From Moniliophthora roreri (lineage: Eukaryota; Basidiomycota; Agaricomycetes; Agaricales; Marasmiaceae): 64,000 bases of DNA. The stretch spans positions 806,001-870,000 of the forward strand of contig LATX02000200.1 in the NCBI GenBank assembly GCA_001466705.2, given 5' to 3'. The notes beneath the pieces were generated by a model. The model made no database searches and had not been told where the DNA came from. It saw only the letters and a program-made list of their open reading frames with translations. The position numbers were made by a program, and so were the translations under genes. Below, one piece after another: positions 11,237 to 21,959 of the stretch (its first letter is position 1; the number at the start of each line of letters is the position of its first letter).

Positions 11237-14200
11237 TTAAACCTGCAGGGGCGCTTGGTCTCGCATCGTATCCAAAGCCCGTTTCGAGTCAAAGACAGGG
11301 AACTCGCCGATTCGTAATCTCGTTGCCTATCCACAAGAAATGAGGACTGATGACGACATCATTTGCAAAGAATGGGGACTCACACCAAAAGGTGACAGGG
11401 TGATGATCACATTCGGACCAATACATGTAGGGTTCTCTGGTGGGTTTGCAGCGAAAGTGTCTCCTCCCAAAGGCCACTCAATGCGACAGGCAGTAACAGT
11501 AACACTGGAGGGAGACAGGCCGGAGTCAAATATCGGAGATGGTAGCTTGCCACTCGGGGGCGATTCGTAGTGATAGGTGACTGTCGTAGGGTCAATGGCG
11601 TACTCCCAATCTTCCTTAGCATCGTATTGCAGATCGATGGCGTGGCTTTCCCGAGGGTCCACCTTGAGCACTTTCTCTACGCGTGAAACTGAAAAGATAA
11701 TTATATATATTAACCACGGACTCAGGATCCTGATGCCCACTGTCAAATGCGTAGTTGAGAGGGCCGCGATGAACGGCGACCGACCCATGCGGACGATTTT
11801 CTGGTGTTTTTGGATCAGCATAAGGTGGTAACGAGACGTGTTCGATGGCGCACCTATTGTTACTTCCGCAGGTACGCTCACCAGTAGAGTTGTTTGACCT
11901 TTCTTCACCTTGACCTTGTGCAATCCATTTTCTGGAGAAAGCTCTTCAGCATCTCCGTCGTTAACAGATATTGACCCGCCGACGACCCAACTGGCTATAC
12001 GGATGTGGAAATCAAAGTTCTTCTGAGCTGTTATTTCGTAGTGAAGCGTGTCCCCAAAGGGATAGGAAGTTTCTACGGCAACCTCCACGGCATTATCTGC
12101 CAAGTGGTGTTAGTTCGATGATACAAAATACGTGGAGAAATACATACTGCCTGCTAGGACAACCTTTGTACTGAAAGGTCCCAGATACAGATGTACCAAC
12201 GATCTCTCGTCAGGCGTGGTAAGGAACGCATTCGTAATGAATTTGGGCCAGCCTTGCGGGAAGTTGACCGTGCAACATCTACGCGAACGTGAATCTGATG
12301 CAGATGATAGATGAACCTTTGGTACTTACGGATAGTTGGGCTCAAGCCCAAAAATGTTCGAGTCGGGCCTAGACATTCCTGTTATTCACGAAATTGTGGA
12401 GACGACTCATTTAGCTTACCCATCTTCCGGGAAGGGATTTCTACGATGTAAATGTGGGTACCGATAGCGAAAAGAAGTTGCGAAAGGACGTACGGTGTCA
12501 TATTCTTCGCTGCAATCTGGTTTTGCTGTTGCAGGTATTGTCTCCCCCACATGTTAGCGGTTATTGTCGCAGGAAGCGCATTGTAAGTCATCCTTTCCAC
12601 CTGTGTTGAGGTATAAAGCCTCGGATGTCGCTTGCAGCAAGAAGGTACTTATACTCACTTGATCAGCGAACTTGAGGTCTCCAATTACTTGGTAAAGGTA
12701 CGATCCTCTGTTTACGGGTCAATTCTATCTTCACAGGACTCAGAGGTGCAGCTCACGAGAACATCGCCTCCTACATCGGTGGAATGAGCCAAGGTCAGGT
12801 ACAGTGTTCGATGAAATGGACCGGACTCGACTTACGACGACCAAGCATAACTCTGACCTGCAAAGTTTCTATGAACGCTAAAACGTGAACTACTTCGCCA
12901 AAGCTTACCCACGGTTCGCTTCCAACCCAGCCAACATTTCATCGGCCCCGAAGGCGCCTGACGGTCTTCCATGATACTTGAATAAGAGATCCCAGCTCAA
13001 GCGAGCTGCCTCTATGTCTGCATCTAAATGTGAGGGGACATCTCCGCCTACATTCAAAATGACTCACCCGAAATGTTATGGGTGAATCGATAAGTGGCAG
13101 GTAAAGCCTTGAGGCCTTCAGCCATATTCACACCGTGCCACTGCGAAACAGGATGAGATCAGTAATCTTCAAAGATTCTGTACAATCAGGGTACTAACAT
13201 AAAGATCCTTTCCAAAAGGATTTGGAAGCCCTTCAACTACTCGCGAATGAGTGAACATCTACATGAGGAACAACAGTAGCCTTGCCTGGGCCCTTTGGGA
13301 AAAGCTATTCAAAGCGTAAATAGCAGAACGCAGTGCAATACCATAAGACTCACCTCTTCTGAAAAGACTTTCTCCCAAGGAGCGCCACTCCATTTCAATC
13401 TCGCCATCGTATCAACCAAAAGATCCTCATTGCCATCAGGATGATTATCGTACAACCTTGAGTGCGATCTCAGAACATGAGGAGAAAAGGCCAGTGTAGT
13501 CTTACCATTGCAAGGCTATCACAAAATCTTCCCATCTGGTTTCTGCCCAATTATCGACTCCAAGTCCATTCCTCAACATAGTATTCGCCACTTTCACAAA
13601 CTTGTGCATCGCATTGACAACTTTGCTGGTGATTTCTGGCTTATATTCAACCATCTGAATAGCACCGAAGAAGAAAGGATATCTGTCAAAGAATCGACTT
13701 CAGTACTGTGTTGCGACAGGCCTACTACGTAGCATACCTGCCCCAGAGATACCGAGGTTTATCCGTTCCAACTTCAGGACCCAGCCAACCGGTCGCATCT
13801 TGGTGGTCAAGCACGTAATCGAGAAGTTCTTGCGTTTTATCGTTGATGACGGTGTGGTTCATCAAGATTCCGTTGGGAACCATGGCATTCTGAACGCCGA
13901 TCTAAGTGTTTGGCTTGGATGGTCAGAGGTGTTGGGTACTCACAAACCAATAGCTGCCCGCTAGAATAATTGCAAATATCAGATTTGAGAGTATCGGATG
14001 TTCGAATGCGACACTCACCTTCTTCAAGGTAAGAGTAATATGAAGTACCTACGAGGATCAGATGAGGAAGGTCTTCAGAAAGTGAGCAGCCCTTGCCCAC
14101 CGCCAACCCAGTCCGTGTTTGACACCCTGCGTATTGACTTCAGACAGCTGCATTATGGTCCGATATGAATTTAAACGCACAAATCATAGAATTCGTGCAT

Positions 14201-14477
14201 ATGCCCTGCAACGCCATCGGTTTGTACTTGGAGCTGGTCGTTCCCATTAGGTCGCCTCGGAGTTGTAGGGTCGCAAGAGTGTCACCTGGTCATAAAGCCA
14301 TCCAGCCGGTCTAACCGTACCCAAGGGTAGTGTCAAAAATGCCTTCGGTGCGACTAAGAGGAATACAAGGCAGCTTGTTAGTATGTAATAGATGCTAGGG
14401 TGGAGTGTACACGCACGCTTGGCTTTTACAGTAAATCCTGCTGCTGCCAAAGTAGCTGCAGTGACAAGAACACGCAT
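11237..14477 (-). CDS. secreted GH127/DUF1680-family glycoside hydrolase
   Basis: Family GH127 enzymes include beta-L-arabinofuranosidases acting on plant cell-wall glycans. The N-terminus is a signal peptide (MRVLVTAATLAAAGFTVKA) followed after an intron (14354-14416) by LPLGTVRPAGWLYDQ, the family's opening motif. Splicing then gives LQVQTDGVAGHMHEFYDL, DWVGGTSYYSYLEEAGSYWF, NAMVPNGILMNHTVINDKT, GWLGPEV, WGRYPFFFGAIQM and YKPEITSKVVNAMHKFVKV. Near 12,360-12,600 come QVERMTYNALPATITANMWG and PNYPCCTVNFPQGWPKF, and near 11,750 SVAVHRGPLNYAFD. The last intron is 11327-11383, after which TRLRIGEFPVFDSKR leads to the TAA at 11237. About twenty small introns are present; those I checked are in phase, so the gene looks intact. 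The CC pair in NYPCCTVNFPQGW lies where family members bind metal. Substrate is inferred. Confidence 0.82.
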
Positions 14478-15015
14478 TTTCGTCAGAGGAAGATGGACGA
14501 AGTGGCTTGATAAGAACCTTGGGTTTATCGTTTATTATATAGCATCTCGGCACTCCGCGGTCACTCGACCTACCCTCGCGGATACGGAATGCCGTGCCAT
14601 AGCCACCCCTTGACGCGTACGTATGCAATGACGAGCAGGAAAGCAAGAAAAAAGCCCCCTGAGACTACTCTCTTCGCAAATCTCATCAAGATCCAGTCAA
14701 GTATTCCGATGTAGTGGTAGGACTCTGATGGTGGTACTGGACGTTGATGTTTGATTTGAATTGTTCTTTCTACAGGCCGAATGAAGCTGAGCCACGACAA
14801 GGAGCGTTAGGATGAATGCATGATGATTGATAGGTAAAGGGCGGGCTAAATCTGGACCTACTGATCATACAGATGTCGCTGATGGCAGTCGTGAGCAAAG
14901 TTATGAGCATCAAGAACTTCGCCCACTCGGTCTTCGTAATGCCAAGCTTAAGCTAACCATTTATTTATTCTTTCCTTCAACATTGGAGGTCCGTTTCAAT
15001 ATCTGTCCCTATAGA
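14478..15015. promoter_or_regulatory. divergent promoter region, GH127 (-) and aspartic peptidase (+)
   Basis: The 538 bases between two oppositely oriented genes for secreted hydrolases must contain both promoters. AT-rich stretches lie near 14520-14560 and 14940-15000. I see no coding exon. Shared regulation of the two genes is only a possibility from the arrangement. Confidence 0.45.
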
Positions 15016-17182
15016 ATGTGGGCGTTTCCCGCGAGCTTGCTTCTGTTTCTGTCCCCAGTCACGTTCGGGTCATTCGTTGGACAACGGCGGACAGAAAATG
15101 GGCTTCATGTGCCGATATACAAGGCTCAGGCAAGCAATCTGCAACGGAGGGCTGCAGCTATAGGCTTGGGGGATTGTTTCGATGTGTAAGTGCCGACTTT
15201 TTTTTTTTTGTAAACGAAGTCTAACCCATTCGTTAGAACGTATAACGTTCTCTTATCCATCGGCAACACGGAGGTTCCCCTGATACTAGGTTGGCCTGTT
15301 GCTCTCTATGGCGAAGGCAATGCGCAGAGAGGCTTGACATGAGCTTGACATTGTCATCGTAACGTCAACCGCGGGTCCACCCCGATCCCCGACCGCCTTG
15401 TCCTCAGCCTTTTATGTGCTAGTGCTGATTTTACTTTACACAGACAGTGGCAGTAGTGACTGCTGGGTTTTATCCGATTTCTGCAATTCTCCCCAATGCA
15501 GTGATACCCTTGGCGCCAAAAGATACCCTCAGTCCAGCTTAAGGTCCACAGGATTAGACGTTAGACTACTGTATGGCGACTCATTTACGGGAACGCACGC
15601 TCTGGGACTCATAGGCAGGGATATGGTGAATCTTGCAGGATTGGGCATGCAGGATCAGTATTTCGGAGCCATCAACAGCACCAATACTTCTGTCCTACGC
15701 ACCGGGTCGAGTGGAATTCTAGGACTCGGGTTCCCAATTAATTCGTGAGCCTTCGTATTGTGGTTTCATTCAGAGCGTTGTCTCATTTTTGGCAGTATGA
15801 TCTGGTTCGAGCTATTCAAGAACGAATATGTGAACAGCAATCAGCGAAGAGAAGACATTAGCCTTTCAAGGCGTAATAACTTCCGCCGTCCTTCCTTTCC
15901 CCCCATCTCAGAGCTTACCCAATCATGGTCTCTCCCTTCACGATATGAGGCACGACAGGAGTCCAGCTCTCGAGCCTCAATAATCGCAGAGCTTATCATG
16001 TTCACCTGGCCTACATACGGCCCTCTCATGAATCGTATCATCGCATCGTTCAACCTGGCACCGATGGTCACCATAATCCTGCAACGAAACACCATCGACA
16101 TCGGTGGGAACGCTGGTCTTTTAAGCATCGGAGAACTGCCATTCGGAGTGAAGAACGAGAGCCTGACATGGGTGTCGTTGAGGTCATATCCTCCAGAGGA
16201 AGGTGGTTTGAATGGGCCACCAGATTCTCCAAATGAAGTGTATCCTATAGCTTGGGAGATTCCTATCGATGATGTGTACTTTGACGGGGAGAAGCTGCCT
16301 CCATCTGCACTCGCTGCTGCAGATATAACGCTTTCTGCTCTCGTTGACACCGTGAGTAGACCGACAACACGGCTAGACCTTGATCTCTAATAACCTGGCA
16401 GGGAAATTCGCTTCTGAGAGGTCCTCCAGATACAGTACGGGAGATACAGGAAAGGCTCGGAGGCTTCCGCTTCGCGTGTGACACCCCCCACACCCTTGCC
16501 TTCGTCATCGGGGGAAAGGTACATCACATTGTTGTCAACAAATCCTGTCATCTCACTTCTTGCAGATGTTTCCGGTAGATCCGCGCGATTTCATCACACA
16601 AATATTCGAAGATAGCGTCGAGACTTGCGGTATGAACGTCGTCGCAACGGACACTCCTACCAGAGGCGATGGATACCTTTACAGCTGGAGTTTAGGCGTT
16701 CCATTCTTGAAGAGGTCGGTTTACTATACATTTCTCATCTTTTTTAATACTCACCTTGTCACAATAGCGTTCTATCTTCATACTACTATGGGAATTTGAC
16801 GCACCCATCTCATGGCCCTCCACGCCTCGGATTTTTATCCACTGTACCCCCTGATGCCAACGAGCGATACCGTGCGGCCTTCGAGTTTGCCAGAGATGGT
16901 GATGGAAATTTCCCAGGTATGATTCTGACCATAGTATTCAGGAATCTGAGAGCTATTCATTGATGGAGACGCACAGGTATTATTGAGGAAGCACCAACTA
17001 GTGTTCCTGCCATTGCTACCACAAATTCGGATGGTGTACCCCTGGCGCAACCTTCTGTTGCCGGTTCTCGAGGTACTGGTCGGACAAATACTGCCACCGC
17101 GCAACTTATACGGACTCCGAGTCCACTTCATGGGTCGTTGATAGCTTTGTCGATGGCTGCTGGCACTATGTTATGGTCATAG
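15016..17182 (+). CDS. A1-family (pepsin-like) aspartic peptidase, secreted, possibly GPI-anchored
   Basis: Eight exons in phase (15016-15185, 15237-15289, 15444-15744, 15796-16351, 16402-16518, 16566-16714, 16768-16916, 16977-17182) give 566 residues. It opens with a signal peptide (MWAFPASLLLFLSPVTFG). The first catalytic motif is LDSGSSDCWV, formed across the 154-base intron 15290-15443 (DSGS rather than DTGS). The second is LVDTGNSLLRGP, formed across intron 16352-16401. YGDSFTG, GILGLGFP and the family block IILQRNTIDIGGNAG are in place. A Ser/Thr-rich tail ends in a hydrophobic stretch (LHGSLIALSMAAGTMLWS), which suggests a GPI signal. Both active-site aspartates are present, so it should be active. 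It is divergent from the GH127 gene. Confidence 0.88.
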
Positions 17183-17595
17183 TCTCCTGGCGCCCCAGAT
17201 TAACCGAGTTCCTCTTGACATTTACCTTGCGCATTTTTTGTATATCTGCCGATATCATTTTGTGATTTTTTTTTTGAATGATTTCTTGGTATTTGCCCTT
17301 CAAAAGTATACGATTGACATTCGTTAAACCTGGCCGGAAAAGGGATTTGGACGGGTTGTATGCATACTACGTTGTACATACTATAGCACTTTTTCAATTA
17401 ACAGTCTTGACCGGGGTAGAGCAAGCCTTAATACAGCGCAGAAAAGGAGGCGTGGCCGCGTCACAGCAACTGGCACGTGAAAGCTATCTTGTTTATTACC
17501 TCAGACGCGTCTGTTGAACTCTTCCCTGTTCCATCAACTTGGGTTCATTCTTCCCGTAAATCTTCTCCCCCTTCACCAGACGTTCTATTTTAGCG
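17183..17595. other. intergenic spacer
   Basis: Contains the likely 3' end of the peptidase transcript, with a T-run near 17265-17275, and the pyrimidine-rich promoter of the next gene (CTTCCC and TTCTCCCCCTTCACC blocks close to 17595). No gene is seen. Confidence 0.45.
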
Positions 17596-18386
17596 ATGCC
17601 TCGCAAAGCTGCTACGCCCAAGGAAGGTGCGACCGAGGCTGCGGAGCCTCGTCGTTCGTCTAGAATCAAGGAACAACCCAAACCCGAACCTATTGAGAAG
17701 AAGGCCCCCGTCAAACCTCGTTCCAAAAAAGCAGACAAGGAACCAAAGGCTGACGGCGAAGAGAAACCAAAGTCCACTGCGAAGGGCAAGAAACGCAAGG
17801 CCGATGAAGAGGGACCCGCTGCAGAGGAAGGCGACAAGGCACCACCATCCAAGAAGGTGAGACATCGTTATTCGTTTCGTGGCAGATACGAATGTCTGCT
17901 ACATTCATTCGCCATGTAACACTGCTAATCAACTTGGGTTCTGAAGGCCAAACCCGCTTCAAAGGCCACCAAGCCAGCATCTAAAGCTAGCGCCAAGCCG
18001 GCGTCCAAAGCCAGTGCTAAACCCGCCTCCAAAGCTACGAAACCTGCTTCCAAAGCCTCTGCCAAACCAGCATCGCGTGCTGGCTCTGCGAAACCCGCAT
18101 CTCGTGCAGGATCCAAAAAGCCCACTTCCAAGGCAAGTCCTGACCTCTGAGTGCCTCCTTTTTATCGTTTTTATCGGTTCCCCGTTCTATATTCTAATGA
18201 CTACTCTTCTTTGTACACAGGCACAGGCAGAACCTGCTGCGGCAGCTGCTGCGAACAAGGAAGAGACTATCGCTGAAGAGCCTGAAGCTGAAGCTGCTGC
18301 TGAGATCGGGACCGCTGAAGCCGCTGAGGTGTGTATTTGTTTTGTCTCGTCATTCTGATTCACTGACTCTCCGATAGGCAACCTAA
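17596..18386 (+). CDS. small Lys/Ala/Pro-rich repeat protein, probably chromatin-associated
   Basis: Four exons (17596-17856, 17947-18132, 18221-18328, 18378-18386) give 187 residues. The N-terminus PRKAATPKEG is followed by PRRSSRIKEQPKPEP, resembling an AT-hook-like basic patch, and KGKKRKADEEG. Exon 2 encodes seven KPAS(K/R) units in tandem (AKPASKATKPASKASAK and on) and a KPTSK, a composition like histone H1 tails. Exon 3 is acidic and Ala-rich (AEPAAAAAANKEETIAEEPE). Intron 2 (18133-18220) starts with GC (AAG|gcaagt) and ends ACAG; if retained, translation stops five codons later after ASPDL. The last exon encodes only Ala-Thr-stop. No named domain is recognised; DNA binding is inferred from composition. 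Confidence 0.65.
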
Positions 18387-19121
18387 GTTCGGATTACCCT
18401 CATACACATTTACATTCATCTGTTCGTCTCCCCGGTTTTCGTGTGCCCTTTCACTCGCTGTACTATTTTTCCGATCCTTTGATTTGATTCGAATTCCTCC
18501 TATAGAGGGTCTACCAGATCACTGTTTTCGCCCGAAATGTAAACCCCCCCTTCATGACTCTTTCCGTCAGGTCTTTTATGCTGTCGTTGTTGCTTTTCTG
18601 TCGCCTATGACACCTCTATGCTTGTTGTCCCACCTTTTTCACAGTATCGTGTATTTGTGTGCATGTGCGATCGCCATGGTATCAAATGTAGCTCGTACTC
18701 GTTCATATAATGCATTTTTTCCTCTTTTAACCCCCTACCTTCTATCCCTGCATTTTTATCCCCATCCTCTCCTATGATGTCTGCGACCTCCCTGTTTCCA
18801 ATGTACATACTTGTGGCCACGTCACGAAGTGTATTTATTTCATGTACGTGTTTGTTTTACTACGGTAGTGATATTCGTTCAATGATCTGATGAGCTTATT
18901 CGACATTCGACGTTGAGATCAATAAAAGAGAACCGGCCTTCACGCATCGATAGGTGCAATCGTTTGATCGAACTATTATACAAATCTTCGCCGAATTATA
19001 CAGGCGGAAACAAACAAAGCTCTTCAATAATTGAAACAAAAATTGTAGGTGCATCGCCCATGTGAACCAGAAGTAATACCAGTCCGTCTGCAGCTGGAGA
19101 AATATTAGGTTACTCTTCCTG
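18387..19121. other. convergent intergenic region
   Basis: This region separates two converging genes. It is pyrimidine-rich on the + strand (TTTTATCCCCATCCTCTCC-type text) and probably contains both 3' untranslated regions. The short open frames have no family resemblance. Confidence 0.45.
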
Positions 19122-21141
19122 TCATGACTCGTCTTCTTCATCCAGACAATGTGGGGATTTGAATATCGTGAGCTCCATGTCATGGCCAGGTTCTGATGAA
19201 GAGTACCTGAGCGTCACGGCATTTGAGCTGTTTGGGCCTCTACATCTTTGTCTGCCAACACGACCTAAAATCTCGCCGAAGGAAACACCGAGATTCTCGA
19301 CACCATCTAAATATAAATCCATGCGACGAAGGATGGATGACTTTGACCTCTCCCGGGCGAAATGAGTCACGATGAAGTCGAGATCTCGCATTGCGAGGGT
19401 GCAACCAGTAATAGAGAGGCTTTCGAGTTTTGGGCATGGAAGGAGAAAATGAGACGATGGTAAGGGGACCAAGATACCCTCAGATGAGCGGCGTTGTGCC
19501 GTAGATGGGAACAGAAAATGGGAGACGAGAGGGGTACCAGATGGCGTAGGCAGCGTAGGATATGCGCCTCTTACACCAAACGGGCACTCCGCGATAGCAG
19601 GTAGGCAAATCCCACTGCTATGACGTCGAGGACGGGGACGAGGGTCAGCAGCGGTGACTCCGCTGCTCAGAGTGTAAGGGAGCAATGCGTACAAGGAGTT
19701 TGTGAGAGTCACCATGTTGCTCAACACAATGGATTTAATGTTTGGCATTGCCTTAAAGAGTGATAGGAAATGTCGTGGCCCTGCTTTCACTCCCTTCAAA
19801 GTGACTTTTTCCAGATGTGGGAACAGCTGGCGAGAAGCCACAGTTTGGGGATAGTGATAATGGTCACAGGAGCTGCCTGTCGAGAGTGAAGCAAGCCCGG
19901 TCGCTACAGCGGATCCCACTTCTCCAGCTACATTCGTTCGTGATGATGCGGCATGACCGAAACTGCCTGCAGCAATGTAGTCGATTATCTCGGTAGCATC
20001 CACGTCCTCTATCTCCCCCGGATGCGTAGTATCCTCCATGATCAGGGTACGCACGTTGGGTGCATTGAACATTTCCAAGACTTTCCGACCATCTAAATTG
20101 GATCCATACCCAATATGAAGCACGTCGAGATGAGGAAGCCATACACGTTCGCACTCCTCTACGGCTCTTGATTTCCCGGTGAGGTCTTGTCCCAGGGCGA
20201 AGGGTCCTGAACCATTGATGACCAGTTTTTTGAGCAACGAACAAGACGATAAAATGGCCCGGAGCTCATTAAATGTTGGCCTGACGTCCAAGCAATGAGA
20301 CGACAATTCAAGATGGTGTAATGATGAACCTTCAGGAAAGATGCTGGATAGCGACAACCAGCAGACATGTACACCTCGAAGGGTCAAGCTGCGTAATCGA
20401 GGAAGAAGACCGGGCGTTTTCAGGAATAAAGGTAACCTCATGTGGCGTGGTTGGAAGTGTGACGAATGACTGACAAAGTCATTACAACGCATTAGAGTGA
20501 GGGACTCGAGCAGTGGGGCACCACTGGTCGTGAGTGGTCCATTGAGCATATTCAGTGCGATATACATAGGGGCCCAAGTGTCTGTGAGTATATCCATGGA
20601 CCGCCAGCGGGAGATATGAGGAAGAAGGAGGGAGATGACAGTGGACATTGTCTGGGAAGAAAAGGGGGGAGTATAGTCCGAACAATCAGAAAAATTCGGG
20701 ATCCTAGCTCACGATCGACCGATGAGTATGGATATGTATTTAAAAAAACGGATTGAAGACGTACTCGGGCTCTTGAAAGTCCCAGTCTATGTCCCGAGCA
20801 TCAATCAAGATATCGAGAGGTTGTTTCCGCGAAAGAGTTAGATATGATGTGATGTGAGAAGTGTTTAATGTTGGAGGTTGTCCTCGGTGATCATCTTCCA
20901 CAGAGCCGACTGTGATGCAAAGACTTGTCCACAATGCAGGGGTGTTCAGGGCTACTGTCCGCCAATAACGGCTGACAGAAGCAAAAATGAGCGGAGTCTT
21001 GACACTGTCCGCGTTGAAGGATGGGTCCTCTGGAGTGCTGTCATTGGAAGTGCTGGGAAATGAATGGGTACCTAGCACGAATATATATGATAGAAGTTCG
21101 ATAGGGATTCTTTCGATTGGAGACGAGGCAATCCATGCCAT
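19122..21141 (-). CDS. F-box protein with leucine-rich C-terminus
   Basis: Two exons, 21141-20765 and 20703-19122, join in phase over a 60-base intron (20704-20764) to give about 652 residues. The N-terminus has an F-box (SPIERIPIELLSYIFVLGT, then VSRYWRTVALNTPALW), which binds Skp1 in SCF ubiquitin ligases. After the junction the chain reads EIPNFSDCSDYTPPFSSQTM, then leucine-rich text typical of Agaricomycete F-box families: LRSLTLRGVHVCWLSLSS, LHHLELSSHCLDVRPTFNEL, LKKLVINGSG, LEKVTLKGVKAG and LESLSITGCTLAMRDLDF. The frame is open further upstream to 21246, but Met at 21141 is placed best relative to the F-box. Target protein unknown. Confidence 0.82.
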
Positions 21142-21255
21142 TCTGGAATGAAAGGTGAGGGCAGAAATAAAATAAAAAAACGTCTCCACTTGCCCTGCCA
21201 GATAACTTGCTATATATGTACCGAGTATTTCTTTGTTCATGCACAAGCATCTGAG

Positions 21256-21697
21256 TCAAAGCGTGGGCTCGTGCCTCCTACACTTCTTCCTTATTGTTCT
21301 GCTCTTCCCCTTTGAGTAAACCCAATCCCGGACAAGAACGAACAACCACACTGTAGAAGAAGGGAGGAATGCTATAAGTGCATTAACGAGCTGAAGAATG
21401 CTGGCTGAAGGAGTATGGGGAATGAAGGGGGGGAAGAGAAGTACGGAGGGCGGTATGACATTGTTAAGTTCTTTGATACCGACACTTCCAAAAAAGTCTC
21501 CGACAAAGGACAATGCGTTTTTGACTTTCAGTGATGATGGGATCTCGTATTCGATCTGTGCGACCCTTTCAACTCTTCACATCCATCACAAATTTCTAAG
21601 CGGTCCGGTACGCGAATAAACCAACAACCATAATAAGCATTCTCAAAGCAGCTGTTTTGGGTGGGCCGACTGTCCTTTCCTCCTCGGTAGTATTCAT
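21256..21697 (-). CDS. putative small membrane protein
   Basis: Reads as two exons, 21697-21612 and 21565-21256, joined in phase over a 46-base intron to give 131 residues. It opens MNTTEEERTVGPPKTAALRM followed by hydrophobic LIMVVGLFAVAQIEYEIPSS. Later come ELNNVIPPSVLLFPPFIPH and a second hydrophobic stretch LQLVNALIAFLPSSTVWLFVLV, then a basic tail SKGKSRTIRKKCRRHE. This would fit a two-pass membrane protein. I do not recognise the family. The intron acceptor was chosen for phase, and upstream sequence could hold another exon, so the model is tentative. It lies just upstream of the F-box gene on the same strand, 114 bases away. Confidence 0.42.
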
Positions 21698-21959
21698 TAC
21701 CGTGGTGCAAAGGGCCTGAAGTAAATTATGAGCGCTCGAGTTTGGTATCGTTAAGGGTTGTTGTGGTTTCCTTATGTCAGGAAAGTCGGGACCAAGCGAA
21801 CCATTCAGTTCTTGCGATTGCAGCGTACCAGTACAGGAGAGTATGTGATACAGGGAAACGTAGAGTTAAAAAACAAGCTACACGGGATATAACTCAATTA
21901 TAATCAGTGTCAGTAATTACCAACCCTTGAAACATTTGTAAAAAAAAAAGCCGCTGAAA

